DNA from: Cohaesibacter marisflavi | GTDB lineage: Bacteria; Pseudomonadota; Alphaproteobacteria; Rhizobiales; Cohaesibacteraceae | NCBI RefSeq assembly: GCF_900115225.1 | Contig: NZ_FOVR01000004.1 | Coordinates: 1-64,000, forward strand | Direction of reading: 5' to 3' | DNA length: 64,000 nucleotides | Part shown: positions 37,681 through 47,469 of the stretch, one piece after another | Layout: every line of letters starts with the position of its first letter | Position numbering within the stretch: the first letter of the stretch is position 1 | Program-made: the position numbers and the translations under genes | Notes under the pieces: generated by a model | Databases searched by the model: none | The model's input: the letters and a program-made list of their open reading frames with translations, nothing else | What the model was told of the DNA's origin: nothing

Positions 37681-38142
37681 GAAATACCACTTGTCTGCTC
37701 AGCACAAAGACCCTTACGTCTCAACGCCTCACAGCCCCAGTCTCCTGTTTACCCGGCAGCATCGCTCCCAATCGCCGGGCGCCGTTTGAATATCGCTCTT
37801 CCCCGAGTGACTTGTTTTAATGAGATTTCTTGAAACCTATCAAAACCTCAAAAATGTCACTTCTGTGACGGGTTTTCATTAACTTTTATCTCTGCCCCGT
37901 TCAACTGTCTCGAAGCTGACTCCATAATGTGGCTGAACACGGGCATAAGGCGTTAAGCGTTATGGTTAACGAAACCTTTTTCATTCTGGCGTGTCTTTTC
38001 TGCAACGCCCTTGGCCCCCGATTCCTGCGCAATCCCGTAGCATAAGTAATTTTAACCATATTCCAATTTTCTGTAACGGGGGCTCATTTGAGGTTAATCT
38101 AATTGGCATAGTTTGAAATAAAGCCAACCAGGGGAGGAAAAA
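37681..38142. promoter_or_regulatory. divergent regulatory region between the exoR-like gene and ppk2, with two CtrA-type sites
   Basis: 462 bases without a gene. Two exact TTAACCAT octamers are present, one on the minus strand at 37962-37969 and one on the plus strand at 38052-38059. TTAACCAT is a known binding sequence of the cell-cycle regulator CtrA in alphaproteobacteria. A strong Shine-Dalgarno (GGGGAGGAAA) stands before ppk2. Two exact 8-mers in under 500 bp is more than chance would give. Function is inference. Confidence 0.45.
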
Positions 38143-39186
38143 ATGCCTAAACCAGCCATAAAAGCCAAGGATGCCTCTCTCGACGAGACAGACGGCAAAA
38201 CTGAAGATCTGGCAAAACTGGAAGAGGTGCTGGTACAAAGCCAGCCGGACGAACGCTTAGCCACAGCAGCATCAATAGCGCCATCATCCCCTGACACCCC
38301 GCAAGAAGAACAAAAGCCGCGCCCTTCCCTTTATGAAATGCGCCACGATCCAAGTGAAATTCGCCGTGTCTTCGAGCATGGGGTCTATCCCTACAAGACG
38401 AAGATGAAACGCCAGACCTACGAAAAACAGAAGAGCCTCTTGCAGGTAGAGCTCCTCAAGGCACAAAAATGGGTCGAAGAATCCGGCGAAAAAATTGTTC
38501 TTCTTTTTGAAGGACGAGATGCCGCAGGCAAGGGCGGCACCATTAAGCGGTTTATGGAACATCTCAATCCACGCACAGTAAGCGTTGTGGCGCTGAACAA
38601 ACCAACAGATAGAGAACGGACCCAATGGTACTATCAGCGCTATGTGGAGCATCTGCCCGCTGCTGGCGAAATGGTGCTGTTTGACCGCTCTTGGTATAAC
38701 CGCGCAGGCGTTGAGCGTGTCATGGGGTTCTGCTCACCGAGCGAATATCTCGAATTCATGCGCCAGACGCCGGAATTCGAACGCATGATCCGCCGCTCGG
38801 GTATCCGTTTGTTCAAATACTGGTTCTCGGTAACGCAGGAAGAACAGCGCCGCAGATTTGCATCAAGGGAGACCGACCCGCTCAAACAGTGGAAGCTCTC
38901 CCCGGTCGACAAGGCGTCTCTGGACAAATGGGATCAGTATACTGAAGCCAAGGAAGCCATGTTTTTCTACACCGATACGGCAGACGCTCCCTGGACGATC
39001 ATCAAGTCCAATGACAAGAAGCGCGCGCGTCTCAACTGTATGCAGCATTTTCTGGCGTCCCTGCCCTACCCCAACAAGGATCGTCACATCGTCCACGGCC
39101 CTGATCCGCTGATTGTTGGAAGCTCGGGGCAAGTGATCGGCAATGACGAACATATTCTGGGCAAGAGCCTCAGCCCCACAGACTGA
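38143..39186 (+). CDS. ppk2: polyphosphate kinase 2 (PPK2)
   Basis: 347 residues. An N-terminal tail of about 65 disordered residues is followed by the PPK2 core: Walker A LLFEGRDAAGKGGTIKRF, the lid region LNKPTDRERTQWYYQRYVEHLP, and Walker B MVLFDRSWYNRAGVERVMGF. It transfers phosphate between polyphosphate and nucleoside diphosphates, most likely GDP or ADP phosphorylation in this class. Single-domain length fits class I. It is probably under the control of the upstream region with TTAACCAT sites. Confidence 0.93.
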   Translation: MPKPAIKAKDASLDETDGKTEDLAKLEEVLVQSQPDERLATAASIAPSSPDTPQEEQKPRPSLYEMRHDPSEIRRVFEHGVYPYKTKMKRQTYEKQKSLLQVELLKAQKWVEESGEKIVLLFEGRDAAGKGGTIKRFMEHLNPRTVSVVALNKPTDRERTQWYYQRYVEHLPAAGEMVLFDRSWYNRAGVERVMGFCSPSEYLEFMRQTPEFERMIRRSGIRLFKYWFSVTQEEQRRRFASRETDPLKQWKLSPVDKASLDKWDQYTEAKEAMFFYTDTADAPWTIIKSNDKKRARLNCMQHFLASLPYPNKDRHIVHGPDPLIVGSSGQVIGNDEHILGKSLSPTD

Positions 39187-39234
39187 GTTCTGCAGGCACT
39201 CACATGCCAAGCTGATGGCTGACACCGAACACAC

Positions 39235-39260
39235 AAAAGGCTGCATCATGCGGCCTTTTT
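39235..39260 (+). terminator. terminator of ppk2
   Basis: AAAAGGC/GCCTTTT arms with an inner GCAT/ATGC pair and a run of five T. It separates ppk2 from the convergent coq10 gene and could act in both directions. Confidence 0.8.
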
Positions 39261-39278
39261 CATACCCACCCGGTTCCT

Positions 39279-39740
39279 CTAGGCAGCTGTTCCGTAGATT
39301 AGATCGGCGCGCTGCTCAAAGGCAGACGAAAACTTTTTGAAAGCCTTGTCAAACATCGTTCCCATTAAACCAGAGAGCATCCGGCTACGGAATTCATAAT
39401 CGATGTAAAAAACCACATGACAGGCCCCGGGCTCTCCCTCGATGGGCTCGAAGGTCCAACGGTTTTCCATATGCTTGAAAGGCCCGTCCAGATATTCGGC
39501 AACAATCTGGTTCTGATCCGGCAGAAGTGTCACCTTGGAGGTAAAGCTCTCGCTGATCATCTTGTAGGCCACAACCATGTCCGCGACAAGGATCGCTCCT
39601 TGGGGCGTTTCCTTGCGGCCCCGAATATGGAGCGATTTGCAAAGCGGCACAAACTCGGGATAACGCTCGACATCGGCCACCAGCTTGAACATCGCTTCGG
39701 CGGAATGCTTCACTTTATGACGGGTCTGGAATTTTGGCAT
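39279..39740 (-). CDS. Coq10/RatA-type START-domain ubiquinone-binding protein
   Basis: 153 residues from ATG 39740; TTG 39758 touches the lipA stop but lacks family residues. A START/polyketide-cyclase fold with the family opening MPKFQTRHKVKHSAEAMFKL and VERYPEFVPLCKSLHI, then WTFEPIEGEPGACHVVFYIDYEFRS. Members bind ubiquinone and help its function in respiration (Coq10), while the E. coli RatA name refers to ribosome association. It lies directly after lipA on the same strand. The linkage of lipA and coq10 is common in the order. Confidence 0.88.
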   Translation of the reverse strand: MPKFQTRHKVKHSAEAMFKLVADVERYPEFVPLCKSLHIRGRKETPQGAILVADMVVAYKMISESFTSKVTLLPDQNQIVAEYLDGPFKHMENRWTFEPIEGEPGACHVVFYIDYEFRSRMLSGLMGTMFDKAFKKFSSAFEQRADLIYGTAA

Positions 39741-39758
39741 ATGGGCAAGGATCTCCAA

Positions 39759-40742
39759 TCACTGACCAAGCTTGGCGCGACGAGCAGCCTTCAGCTTTTC
39801 GAAATCTTCCCCTGCATGATGGGAAGACCGCGTGAGTGGATTGGCCGAAACCATCAGGAAACCTTTAGTGTAGGCAATCGTCTCATAGCCTTTGAATTCC
39901 TGCGGCGTCACGAATTTGATCACCGGATGATGCTTCTTGCTCGGCTGCAGATACTGCCCGATGGTCAGGAAGTCCACATCGGCAACGCGCAGGTCATCCA
40001 TCAACTGGAGCACTTCGTTACGCTCTTCGCCAAGGCCAACCATAATGCCCGATTTGGTGAACATAGTCGGGTCCAGTTCCTTAACGCGCTGAAGCAGGCG
40101 AATGGAATGGAAGTAGCGTGCGCCCGGACGCACCTTGAGATAATTGGATGGAACCGTTTCCAGATTGTGGTTGAACACATCAGGCTTCGCCGCCACAACG
40201 GTTTCCAGCGCGCCTTCCTTACGCAGGAAGTCCGGCGTCAGAACCTCGATGGTCGTTTCCGGTGAAGCATCGCGGATAGCGAGGATCACGTCAGCAAAAT
40301 GCTGTGCGCCCCCATCTTCCAGATCGTCACGGTCAACAGACGTGATCACTACATGCTTGAGGCCCATCTGAGCCACCGCACGGCCGGTATTTTCAGGCTC
40401 GTTTGGATCAAGAGCATTGGGCATGCCGGTTGAAACATTGCAGAACGCGCAGGCACGGGTGCAGATCTCGCCCATGATCATGAAGCTGGCATGCTTGTGC
40501 GACCAGCATTCACCCATATTGGGGCAACCGGCTTCTTCGCAGACTGTTACAAGCTTGTTGCCGCGAACGATGTCGAGGGTTTCCTTGTAGGCCTTGGAGC
40601 CAGGAGCCTTGACGCGGATCCAGTCCGGCTTTCTCTGGATCGGATTATCAGGCCGATGGGCCTTTTCGGGATGGCGGGGTTTGGCAACCACCTTGCTCAC
40701 AGTGTCTGCCTTGTTTGAAACGGTATCAATGATCGTAACCAT
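39759..40742 (-). CDS. lipA: lipoyl synthase
   Basis: 327 residues. Two Fe-S clusters are visible: the auxiliary site C68, C73, C79 ([12 protein letters not shown]) and the radical-SAM site C94, C98, C101 (CTRACAFC). The RSSHHAGE segment near the C-terminus supplies the serine ligand. It inserts two sulfur atoms into octanoyl-lipoyl domains, including those of PdhB and PdhC encoded just upstream. The gene lies 72 bp from the YeaQ-like gene. Confidence 0.96.
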   Translation of the reverse strand: MVTIIDTVSNKADTVSKVVAKPRHPEKAHRPDNPIQRKPDWIRVKAPGSKAYKETLDIVRGNKLVTVCEEAGCPNMGECWSHKHASFMIMGEICTRACAFCNVSTGMPNALDPNEPENTGRAVAQMGLKHVVITSVDRDDLEDGGAQHFADVILAIRDASPETTIEVLTPDFLRKEGALETVVAAKPDVFNHNLETVPSNYLKVRPGARYFHSIRLLQRVKELDPTMFTKSGIMVGLGEERNEVLQLMDDLRVADVDFLTIGQYLQPSKKHHPVIKFVTPQEFKGYETIAYTKGFLMVSANPLTRSSHHAGEDFEKLKAARRAKLGQ

Positions 40743-40814
40743 TCAGGTTCCTCGTCATCCCTATAAAGTCTGGTTGATCAGCAATATCCAACCTTTAGCA
40801 GGCGGTCAAGCCGA

Positions 40815-41057
40815 TCAGGATCGAACTTTCTGATAGACAAACAGCACCAGAATTGCGCCGAGTGTCGCAATGATCGTGGTATCCAGAAACGCATTATTGA
40901 CGAAATGGACACCGAACTTTCCAGCAATAAAACCACCGACAAATGCCCCGATCAGCCCCACAACAAGGTTTGTGAGCAAGCCATGATCGGAATCTGTCAC
41001 TTTTTCAGCAATGAAGCCGGCGATAATGCCGACAATAATCCAACCGATAAACCCCAT
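40815..41057 (-). CDS. small GlsB/YeaQ/YmgE-family membrane protein
   Basis: 80 residues with three hydrophobic helices and the family's glycine-rich pattern (MGFIGWIIVGIIAGFIAEKV at the N-terminus, VGLIGAFVGGFIAGKFG in the middle). The family is often called transglycosylase-associated, but no enzymatic activity is shown. It is stress-induced in several bacteria. It stands alone between lipA and lpdA. Confidence 0.85.
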   Translation of the reverse strand: MGFIGWIIVGIIAGFIAEKVTDSDHGLLTNLVVGLIGAFVGGFIAGKFGVHFVNNAFLDTTIIATLGAILVLFVYQKVRS

Positions 41058-41148
41058 GTTCCTACCTCTTGATTAAAATATGCAAGCGGACCCCATATCC
41101 GTCCTCTTACATACATAGCATCTGTGAGAGGGCAATCAAGTTCCCTAC

Positions 41149-41178
41149 GCGGGGCAGACGATGATACGCCTGCCCCGC
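41149..41178 (-). terminator. strong hairpin after lpdA
   Basis: Perfect 9-bp stem GCGGGGCAG/CTGCCCCGC (41149-41157, 41170-41178) with a 12-nt loop, 55 bases past the lpdA stop. No T-run follows, so it may act as an mRNA-stabilising hairpin or a rho-dependent end. Confidence 0.55.
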
Positions 41179-41232
41179 AACGCTCACCACGTAGTTTTAA
41201 ATTGGAGGATCATTGGCCTATACGGCTCATAA

Positions 41233-42627
41233 TCACGTCTGGATCACACGACCATAAGCGTCACGAACCGATTCCGGCATCATTTCCGAAAGAGTCGGAT
41301 GCGGGAAGATGGTTTCCATCAGCTCTTCTTCGGTGGTCTCCAGCCCCATCGCAACACAGAAGCCCTGAATAAGCTCGGTCACTTCAGCACCAATCATGTG
41401 GGCGCCGAGCAACTGGCCGGTCTTCTTGTCAAAGATGGTCTTGATCATGCCTTCCGGTTCACCAAGCGCAATGGCCTTGCCGTTGGCGATGAATGGGAAG
41501 CGACCAACGCGAACGTCGAGCCCTTTTTCCTTGCAGGCCTGTTCGGTGAGGCCAACTGAGGAAACCTGCGGATGGCAATAGGTGCAACCCGGGATCGTGC
41601 TCTTGTTCATTGGATGAGGTTTGAGTCCTGCGATTTTCTCAACGCAAATGGTGCCTTCATGCTCGGCTTTATGGGCCAGCATCGGAGGACCAGCAACGTC
41701 GCCAATCGCATAGACACCTTCAACATTGGTGCGGCCATATTCGTCAATCACGATGCAGCCACGATCGGTTTTGATGCCGAGCTTTTCAAGGCCGAGATTC
41801 TCGATATTGCCCTGAACACCGACAGCGGAAATGATACGGTCAGCCTTGATGACTTCGGTCTTGCCACCTTTCTTCTCGATGGTAGCCTCGACATTGTTGC
41901 CGCCCTTCTTGACGCCCGTCACCTTGGCTTCGGTCAGGATCTTGATACCCTGCTTTTCAAGGGACTTGCGCGCCATACCGGAGATTTCATCATCTTCAAC
42001 CGGCAGGATCTTCGGCATCATTTCCACGACCGTTACATCAGCACCCATGGTGTTGAAGAAGCTGGCAAATTCGATACCGATCGCGCCGGAACCGACAACC
42101 AGCAGGCTTTTCGGCATGATGTCCGGCTTGAGAGCGTTGAAATAGGTCCAGATCAGTTTCTGGTCCGGCTCAAGACCCGGAAGAACGCGCGGGCGAGCAC
42201 CGGTTGCCAGAATGATGTGCTTGGCCTTGTAGGTTCCAGCGTCATCACCAGAAACAGTGATCGAGTTTTTGCCTTCAAGAACAGCTTCACCCTTGATCAC
42301 GGTGACCTTGTTCTTCTTCATCAGGAAGCCAACGCCTGTGTTCAGTTGCTTGGAAACGCCACGGGAGCGCTCGACAACCTTCTGCAGGTCAAAGCTTACG
42401 CCTTCAGCAGAAAGGCCATAATCCTTGGCATTCTGCATGAAGTGATAGATTTCTGCGGAACGAAGCAGAGCCTTGGTCGGGATGCAGCCCCAGTTAAGGC
42501 AGATGCCGCCCAGTTCGTTCTTTTCAACGATTGCCGTTTTGAGACCAAGCTGCGCCGAGCGAATGGCAGTCACATAACCACCGGGTCCAGAACCGACTAT
42601 AATTACGTCAAATTCAGTCTGTGCCAT
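41233..42627 (-). CDS. lpdA: dihydrolipoyl dehydrogenase (E3)
   Basis: 464 residues. FAD-binding VGSGPGGYVTAIRSAQLG, the redox disulfide GGICLNWGCIPTKALL with C43 and C48, a second NAD-binding Rossmann motif VVGSGAIGIEFASFF, and the C-terminal HPHPTLSE with the catalytic His-Glu pair. It reoxidises lipoyl groups of the PDH complex and other 2-oxoacid complexes. No fused lipoyl domain is present. It is downstream of pdhC with a 149-bp gap containing a hairpin. Confidence 0.96.
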   Translation of the reverse strand: MAQTEFDVIIVGSGPGGYVTAIRSAQLGLKTAIVEKNELGGICLNWGCIPTKALLRSAEIYHFMQNAKDYGLSAEGVSFDLQKVVERSRGVSKQLNTGVGFLMKKNKVTVIKGEAVLEGKNSITVSGDDAGTYKAKHIILATGARPRVLPGLEPDQKLIWTYFNALKPDIMPKSLLVVGSGAIGIEFASFFNTMGADVTVVEMMPKILPVEDDEISGMARKSLEKQGIKILTEAKVTGVKKGGNNVEATIEKKGGKTEVIKADRIISAVGVQGNIENLGLEKLGIKTDRGCIVIDEYGRTNVEGVYAIGDVAGPPMLAHKAEHEGTICVEKIAGLKPHPMNKSTIPGCTYCHPQVSSVGLTEQACKEKGLDVRVGRFPFIANGKAIALGEPEGMIKTIFDKKTGQLLGAHMIGAEVTELIQGFCVAMGLETTEEELMETIFPHPTLSEMMPESVRDAYGRVIQT

Positions 42628-42729
42628 TTTGAAAATTCCTCTAAATCACCTCAGACCCCTCACCGGACTTGCTAGGTATCCCTCTCTTCCCTGAAAAAAG
42701 AAAAGCTGGAAAAACCGATTGTCCGGGAG

Positions 42730-42754
42730 CCGATCGCGCCATCGGCGCGACCGG
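42730..42754. repeat. long hairpin in the lpdA-pdhC gap
   Basis: Eleven-base arms CCGATCGCGCC (42730-42740) and GGCGCGACCGG (42744-42754) with a 3-nt loop; they pair fully when a single G-U wobble is allowed. No T-run follows on either strand. It could be a processing or stabilising structure between pdhC and lpdA transcripts, or a small REP-like repeat. Confidence 0.65.
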
Positions 42755-42776
42755 AAAAGTCAGGAGGCCGTCGGGA

Positions 42777-44126
<1,350 letters not shown>

Positions 44127-44138
44127 AATCTCTCTCCT

Positions 44139-45524
44139 TTAAGCGGTGTAGGTGACAGCTTTAACGGCACCAATCACCTCGGCAACGGTTGGCAGAGCCA
44201 GCTTTTCGAGGTTTGACGCGTAAGGCATCGGAACATCCTTGCCGCAAACGCGAGCAACCGGTGCGTCCAGATAATCGAACGCCTGATCCATGACGCGGAA
44301 AGCAACTTCCGAAGACGTAGAAGCCTGTGGCCAGCCTTCTTCGACAACAACACAGCGACCGGTCTTGATAACCGAGCGGATGATTGTTTCAGTGTCCAGC
44401 GGACGGATCGTGCGCAGGTCGATGACCTCGGCTTCGATGCCTTCCTTGGCCAGCTCTTCAGCTGCATTGAGAGAATGCTGCATGCCCATGCCGAAGGAAA
44501 CGATGGTCACATCCTTACCCTTACGAGCAATCTTGGCCTTGCCGAGAGGAACAATAAAATCATCAACATCAGGCACATCGAAGCTGTGACCATAGAGGAT
44601 TTCGTTCTCAAGGAAGACAACAGGGTTGTCAGACCGGATCGCAGACTTGATGAGGCCCTTATAGTCAGCAGCGCTGTAAGGATGCACAACAACAAGGCCA
44701 GGAACCTGGCTGTACCATGCGGTGTAATCCTGAGAGTGCTGGGCAGCCACGCGGGCAGCAGCGCCGTTCGGACCACGGAACACGATCGGGTTGTGAATCT
44801 GGCCACCAGACATATAGAGCGTCTTGGCGGACGAGTTGATGATGTGGTCAATCGCCTGCATGGCGAAGTTGAAGGTCATGAACTCGACGATCGGACGCAG
44901 ACCAGCCATAGCAGCACCGGCAGCAAGACCGGTAAAGCCATGCTCGGTGATTGGCGTATCGATCACGCGGCGCTCACCGAACTCGTCCAGCATGCCCTGA
45001 GAAATCTTGTAGGCACCCTGATATTGAGCCACTTCTTCACCCATCAGGAAGACGTCGTCATCGCGGCGCATTTCCTCGACCATGCCGTCACGCAAAGCTT
45101 CACGAACGGTTTGGGTCTTCATCGGTGTGCCTTCCGGCACTTCCGGCTCGTCTTCAACATCGGGCAACGTTACCGGTGCTTCGGATTTTGGCTCGGCAGG
45201 AACCGAAGCAGGAGCCGCTGGCGCTTCTTCAGCAGCAGGTGCAGCATCGGTGGAGACATTGTCCAGAGCGGAAGCATCTTCGCCTTCTTCGAGGATCAGG
45301 GCGATCAGTTCATTGACTTTGACACCCTGGGCGCCTTCAGCAACGACGATTTTGCCAAGAGTGCCCTCTTCGACAGACTCAACTTCCATGGTGGCTTTGT
45401 CGGTTTCGATTTCCGCGATCACGTCGCCGATTTCGACCTTGTCACCTTCTTGCTTGACCCACTTGGCCAGATTGCCTTCTTCCATGGTTGGGGAGAGGGC
45501 CGGCATAAGTACTTTAATTGGCAT
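44139..45524 (-). CDS. pdhB: pyruvate dehydrogenase E1 beta subunit with N-terminal lipoyl domain
   Basis: 461 residues: an N-terminal lipoyl domain ([21 protein letters not shown]43), an acidic Ala/Pro/Glu linker to about residue 135, then the E1-beta transketolase-like fold ([51 protein letters not shown]). The lipoyl fusion on E1-beta is typical of alphaproteobacteria and absent from most other bacteria. It works with PdhA to decarboxylate pyruvate. 17-bp gap to pdhA. Confidence 0.95.
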   Translation of the reverse strand: MPIKVLMPALSPTMEEGNLAKWVKQEGDKVEIGDVIAEIETDKATMEVESVEEGTLGKIVVAEGAQGVKVNELIALILEEGEDASALDNVSTDAAPAAEEAPAAPASVPAEPKSEAPVTLPDVEDEPEVPEGTPMKTQTVREALRDGMVEEMRRDDDVFLMGEEVAQYQGAYKISQGMLDEFGERRVIDTPITEHGFTGLAAGAAMAGLRPIVEFMTFNFAMQAIDHIINSSAKTLYMSGGQIHNPIVFRGPNGAAARVAAQHSQDYTAWYSQVPGLVVVHPYSAADYKGLIKSAIRSDNPVVFLENEILYGHSFDVPDVDDFIVPLGKAKIARKGKDVTIVSFGMGMQHSLNAAEELAKEGIEAEVIDLRTIRPLDTETIIRSVIKTGRCVVVEEGWPQASTSSEVAFRVMDQAFDYLDAPVARVCGKDVPMPYASNLEKLALPTVAEVIGAVKAVTYTA

Positions 45525-45541
45525 AATTCAATCCCTTCACC

Positions 45542-46585
45542 TTACAGAGGCATATAAATATCGGTCCAGAGTTCGGATTCATCCGGCTCAGGATTGGACT
45601 GTGCAAAGTCGGCAGCGTTGGAGACGACGGCGCGAATATCCTTATCGATGGACTTCAGCTCGTCTTCGGAAGCAAAACCACCATCAATCAGACGCTGACG
45701 CACCTGCTCGATCGGATCATGCTCATTACGCATTTTCTGCACTTCTTCCTTGGAACGATATTTCGCCGGGTCGGACATGGAGTGTCCGCGGTAGCGGTAG
45801 GTGATCATTTCGAGGATATAAGGCCCCTTGCCCTCGCGTGCCCATTCAATGGCGCGTTCAGCAGCAGCCATAACAGCGCGTACGTCCATGCCATCAACCT
45901 GCTCACCAGGAATGCCGAATGAAATACCGCGCTGGGAAAGATCTGTGTTGGATGAAGAACGCTCAACCGAGGTTCCCATGCCATATTTGTTGTTTTCGAT
46001 CACGTAGATCGCCGGCAGGTTCCACAGCTTCGCCATGTTGAAGCTTTCATAAACCTGGCCTTGGTTGGATGCGCCGTCGCCCATATAGATAAAGGAGACA
46101 TTGTCATTGCCACGATACTGGTTAGCAAAAGCAAGGCCGGTGCCGATGGAGACCTGAGCCCCTACGATGCCGTGACCGCCGAAGAAATTCTTCTCGCGGC
46201 TGAACATATGCATCGAGCCGCCTTTACCCTTGGAGTAACCGTCTTTACGGCCGGTCAATTCGGCCATCACCCCTTTGGGGTCCATATCACAGGCCAACAT
46301 ATGCCCGTGGTCACGATAAGAGGTTACCACCTGATCGCCGTCTTTGGATGCCATCTGCATGCCAACGACAACTGCTTCCTGTCCAATATAAAGGTGACAG
46401 AAGCCGCCGATCATACCCATGCCATAAAGCTGGCCGGCTTTCTCTTCGAAACGGCGGATCAAAAGCATTTCACGATATGCGTGAAGTTCCTGATCCTTAT
46501 CAAATTCTACAATTGTGCGATTCACCGGGGTGCGGGATGCCCCCTTCGCCGCCTTCTTGGCGGCGCTAGACGCGGATGCTGCCAT
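45542..46585 (-). CDS. pdhA: pyruvate dehydrogenase E1 alpha subunit
   Basis: 347 residues. The TPP-binding motif runs from GDGASNQGQVYESFN to the NN of YVIENNKYGMGTSVERSS, with GGHGIVGAQVSIGTGLA before it and RYRGHSMSDPAKYR near the C-terminus. It binds thiamine diphosphate and starts pyruvate oxidation. It has a good Shine-Dalgarno (AGGGAG), and a vegetative promoter is likely at 46618-46646. It heads the operon pdhA-pdhB-pdhC. Confidence 0.95.
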   Translation of the reverse strand: MAASASSAAKKAAKGASRTPVNRTIVEFDKDQELHAYREMLLIRRFEEKAGQLYGMGMIGGFCHLYIGQEAVVVGMQMASKDGDQVVTSYRDHGHMLACDMDPKGVMAELTGRKDGYSKGKGGSMHMFSREKNFFGGHGIVGAQVSIGTGLAFANQYRGNDNVSFIYMGDGASNQGQVYESFNMAKLWNLPAIYVIENNKYGMGTSVERSSSNTDLSQRGISFGIPGEQVDGMDVRAVMAAAERAIEWAREGKGPYILEMITYRYRGHSMSDPAKYRSKEEVQKMRNEHDPIEQVRQRLIDGGFASEDELKSIDKDIRAVVSNAADFAQSNPEPDESELWTDIYMPL

Positions 46586-46617
46586 GTTGCTGCTCCCTAA
46601 AGCGTTTCCATGTATGT

Positions 46618-46646
46618 AAGATAATTTAGGAAGCTCTAATCTGCAA
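46618..46646 (-). promoter_or_regulatory. likely sigma70 promoter of pdhABC
   Basis: On the minus strand TTGCAG (46646-46641), a 17-base spacer and TATCTT (46623-46618) match the vegetative consensus well. The transcript would start about 25 bases before the AGGGAG ribosome site region of pdhA. Prediction by eye. Confidence 0.45.
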
Positions 46647-46715
46647 TTGAAGATCGCGCGAGTAATCCACCGAAAAATAATCGCTAAGCCATTGTTTTTT
46701 ATAAATAAAATACAC

Positions 46716-46734
46716 TTAACCGGATTTCGGTTAA
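46716..46734. promoter_or_regulatory. perfect palindrome upstream of pdhA, possible operator
   Basis: TTAACCG (46716-46722), five bases, then CGGTTAA (46728-46734): a perfect 7+5+7 inverted repeat about 70 bases upstream of the predicted pdhA -35 and 26 bases downstream of the ftsB stop. It could be a regulator site for the PDH operon. As RNA it would also form a hairpin after ftsB, with a T-rich but interrupted stretch following. Confidence 0.5.
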
Positions 46735-46759
46735 AATAAATCTGTCACCCATATTTCAG

Positions 46760-47071
46760 TTAATTATTGAAAATAACGATCTCATTCGGATCAGCGAGAT
46801 CAAGATAGGCGCGAGCCCGTTCGTCCATCATGTCAGGATCAAGAGTATCCTTACGGAACAAAGCGATACGATGTTCGGCGGCTTCACGCTGATACCGCAA
46901 GGAAAGCAAATCAGCCTCCAAAGCGTCAGCCTGCACCTTCATGCCTGCAAGCGCATACACGCCATAGCCGCCATGCAGCGTATGATACACGAAATAAGCG
47001 ATAACAAACAGGAAAAAGAAGGGCAGCACCAATTGGCGCAATACAGAATTTTTTCGTTGGCGTGTTGCCAT
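46760..47071 (-). CDS. ftsB: septum formation initiator FtsB (DivIC-like)
   Basis: 103 residues from ATG 47071, with AGGG eight bases upstream. A short basic N-terminus, one membrane helix (LVLPFFFLFVIAYFVYHTL), a coiled-coil (LEADLLSLRYQREAAEHRIALF) and a C-terminal end (DERARAYLDLADPNEIVIF) match the DivIC/FtsB family. It is part of the FtsQBL subcomplex of the divisome. In related genomes eno is next on the upstream side. Here a cassette of six genes lies between. Confidence 0.88.
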   Translation of the reverse strand: MATRQRKNSVLRQLVLPFFFLFVIAYFVYHTLHGGYGVYALAGMKVQADALEADLLSLRYQREAAEHRIALFRKDTLDPDMMDERARAYLDLADPNEIVIFNN

Positions 47072-47469
47072 ACCGTACACCCTACACAACTCGGTTATCA
47101 GGCAGTACGCAAAACCTTTTCTGCCTGACACGGTTACCATTTAGCCCCCTTAGCGTTAACAAACGCTTTCCAAAAACCCACCAAACACGAAATTTGCATA
47201 TTTTTTTGGTTTATAAAAAGTTAATCAATTCAATAAGTTAATAAATTACTTACAAATCACTTCGAGCCGACCCATTCATTTCCTTGAGTGTGTCAAAATG
47301 AAGCTGCACTCCTTTTTAGGACAGGAATAACAAGCATTTGACCTTGATCCCGAGAGAGGATCAGCTCACAAGTAACTACAGCCTATGCCGCAAGGAGAAG
47401 AGCAGGCACATTATCGTCTCATGTGCTTTCAAACTTGCTGACAGCCAAGCCAACGATCGGGGCCAACAC
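47072..47469. other. divergent intergenic region between ftsB and ubiD
   Basis: About 400 bases. The part 47190-47260 is AT-rich (ATTTTTTTGG, TTAATAAATTACTT) and could hold promoters for ftsB and ubiD. A GCGTT-AACA-AACGC palindrome lies at 47153-47166. The ubiD frame is open back to TTG 47338, but no family homology is visible before ATG 47470. No RNA gene recognised. Confidence 0.4.
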
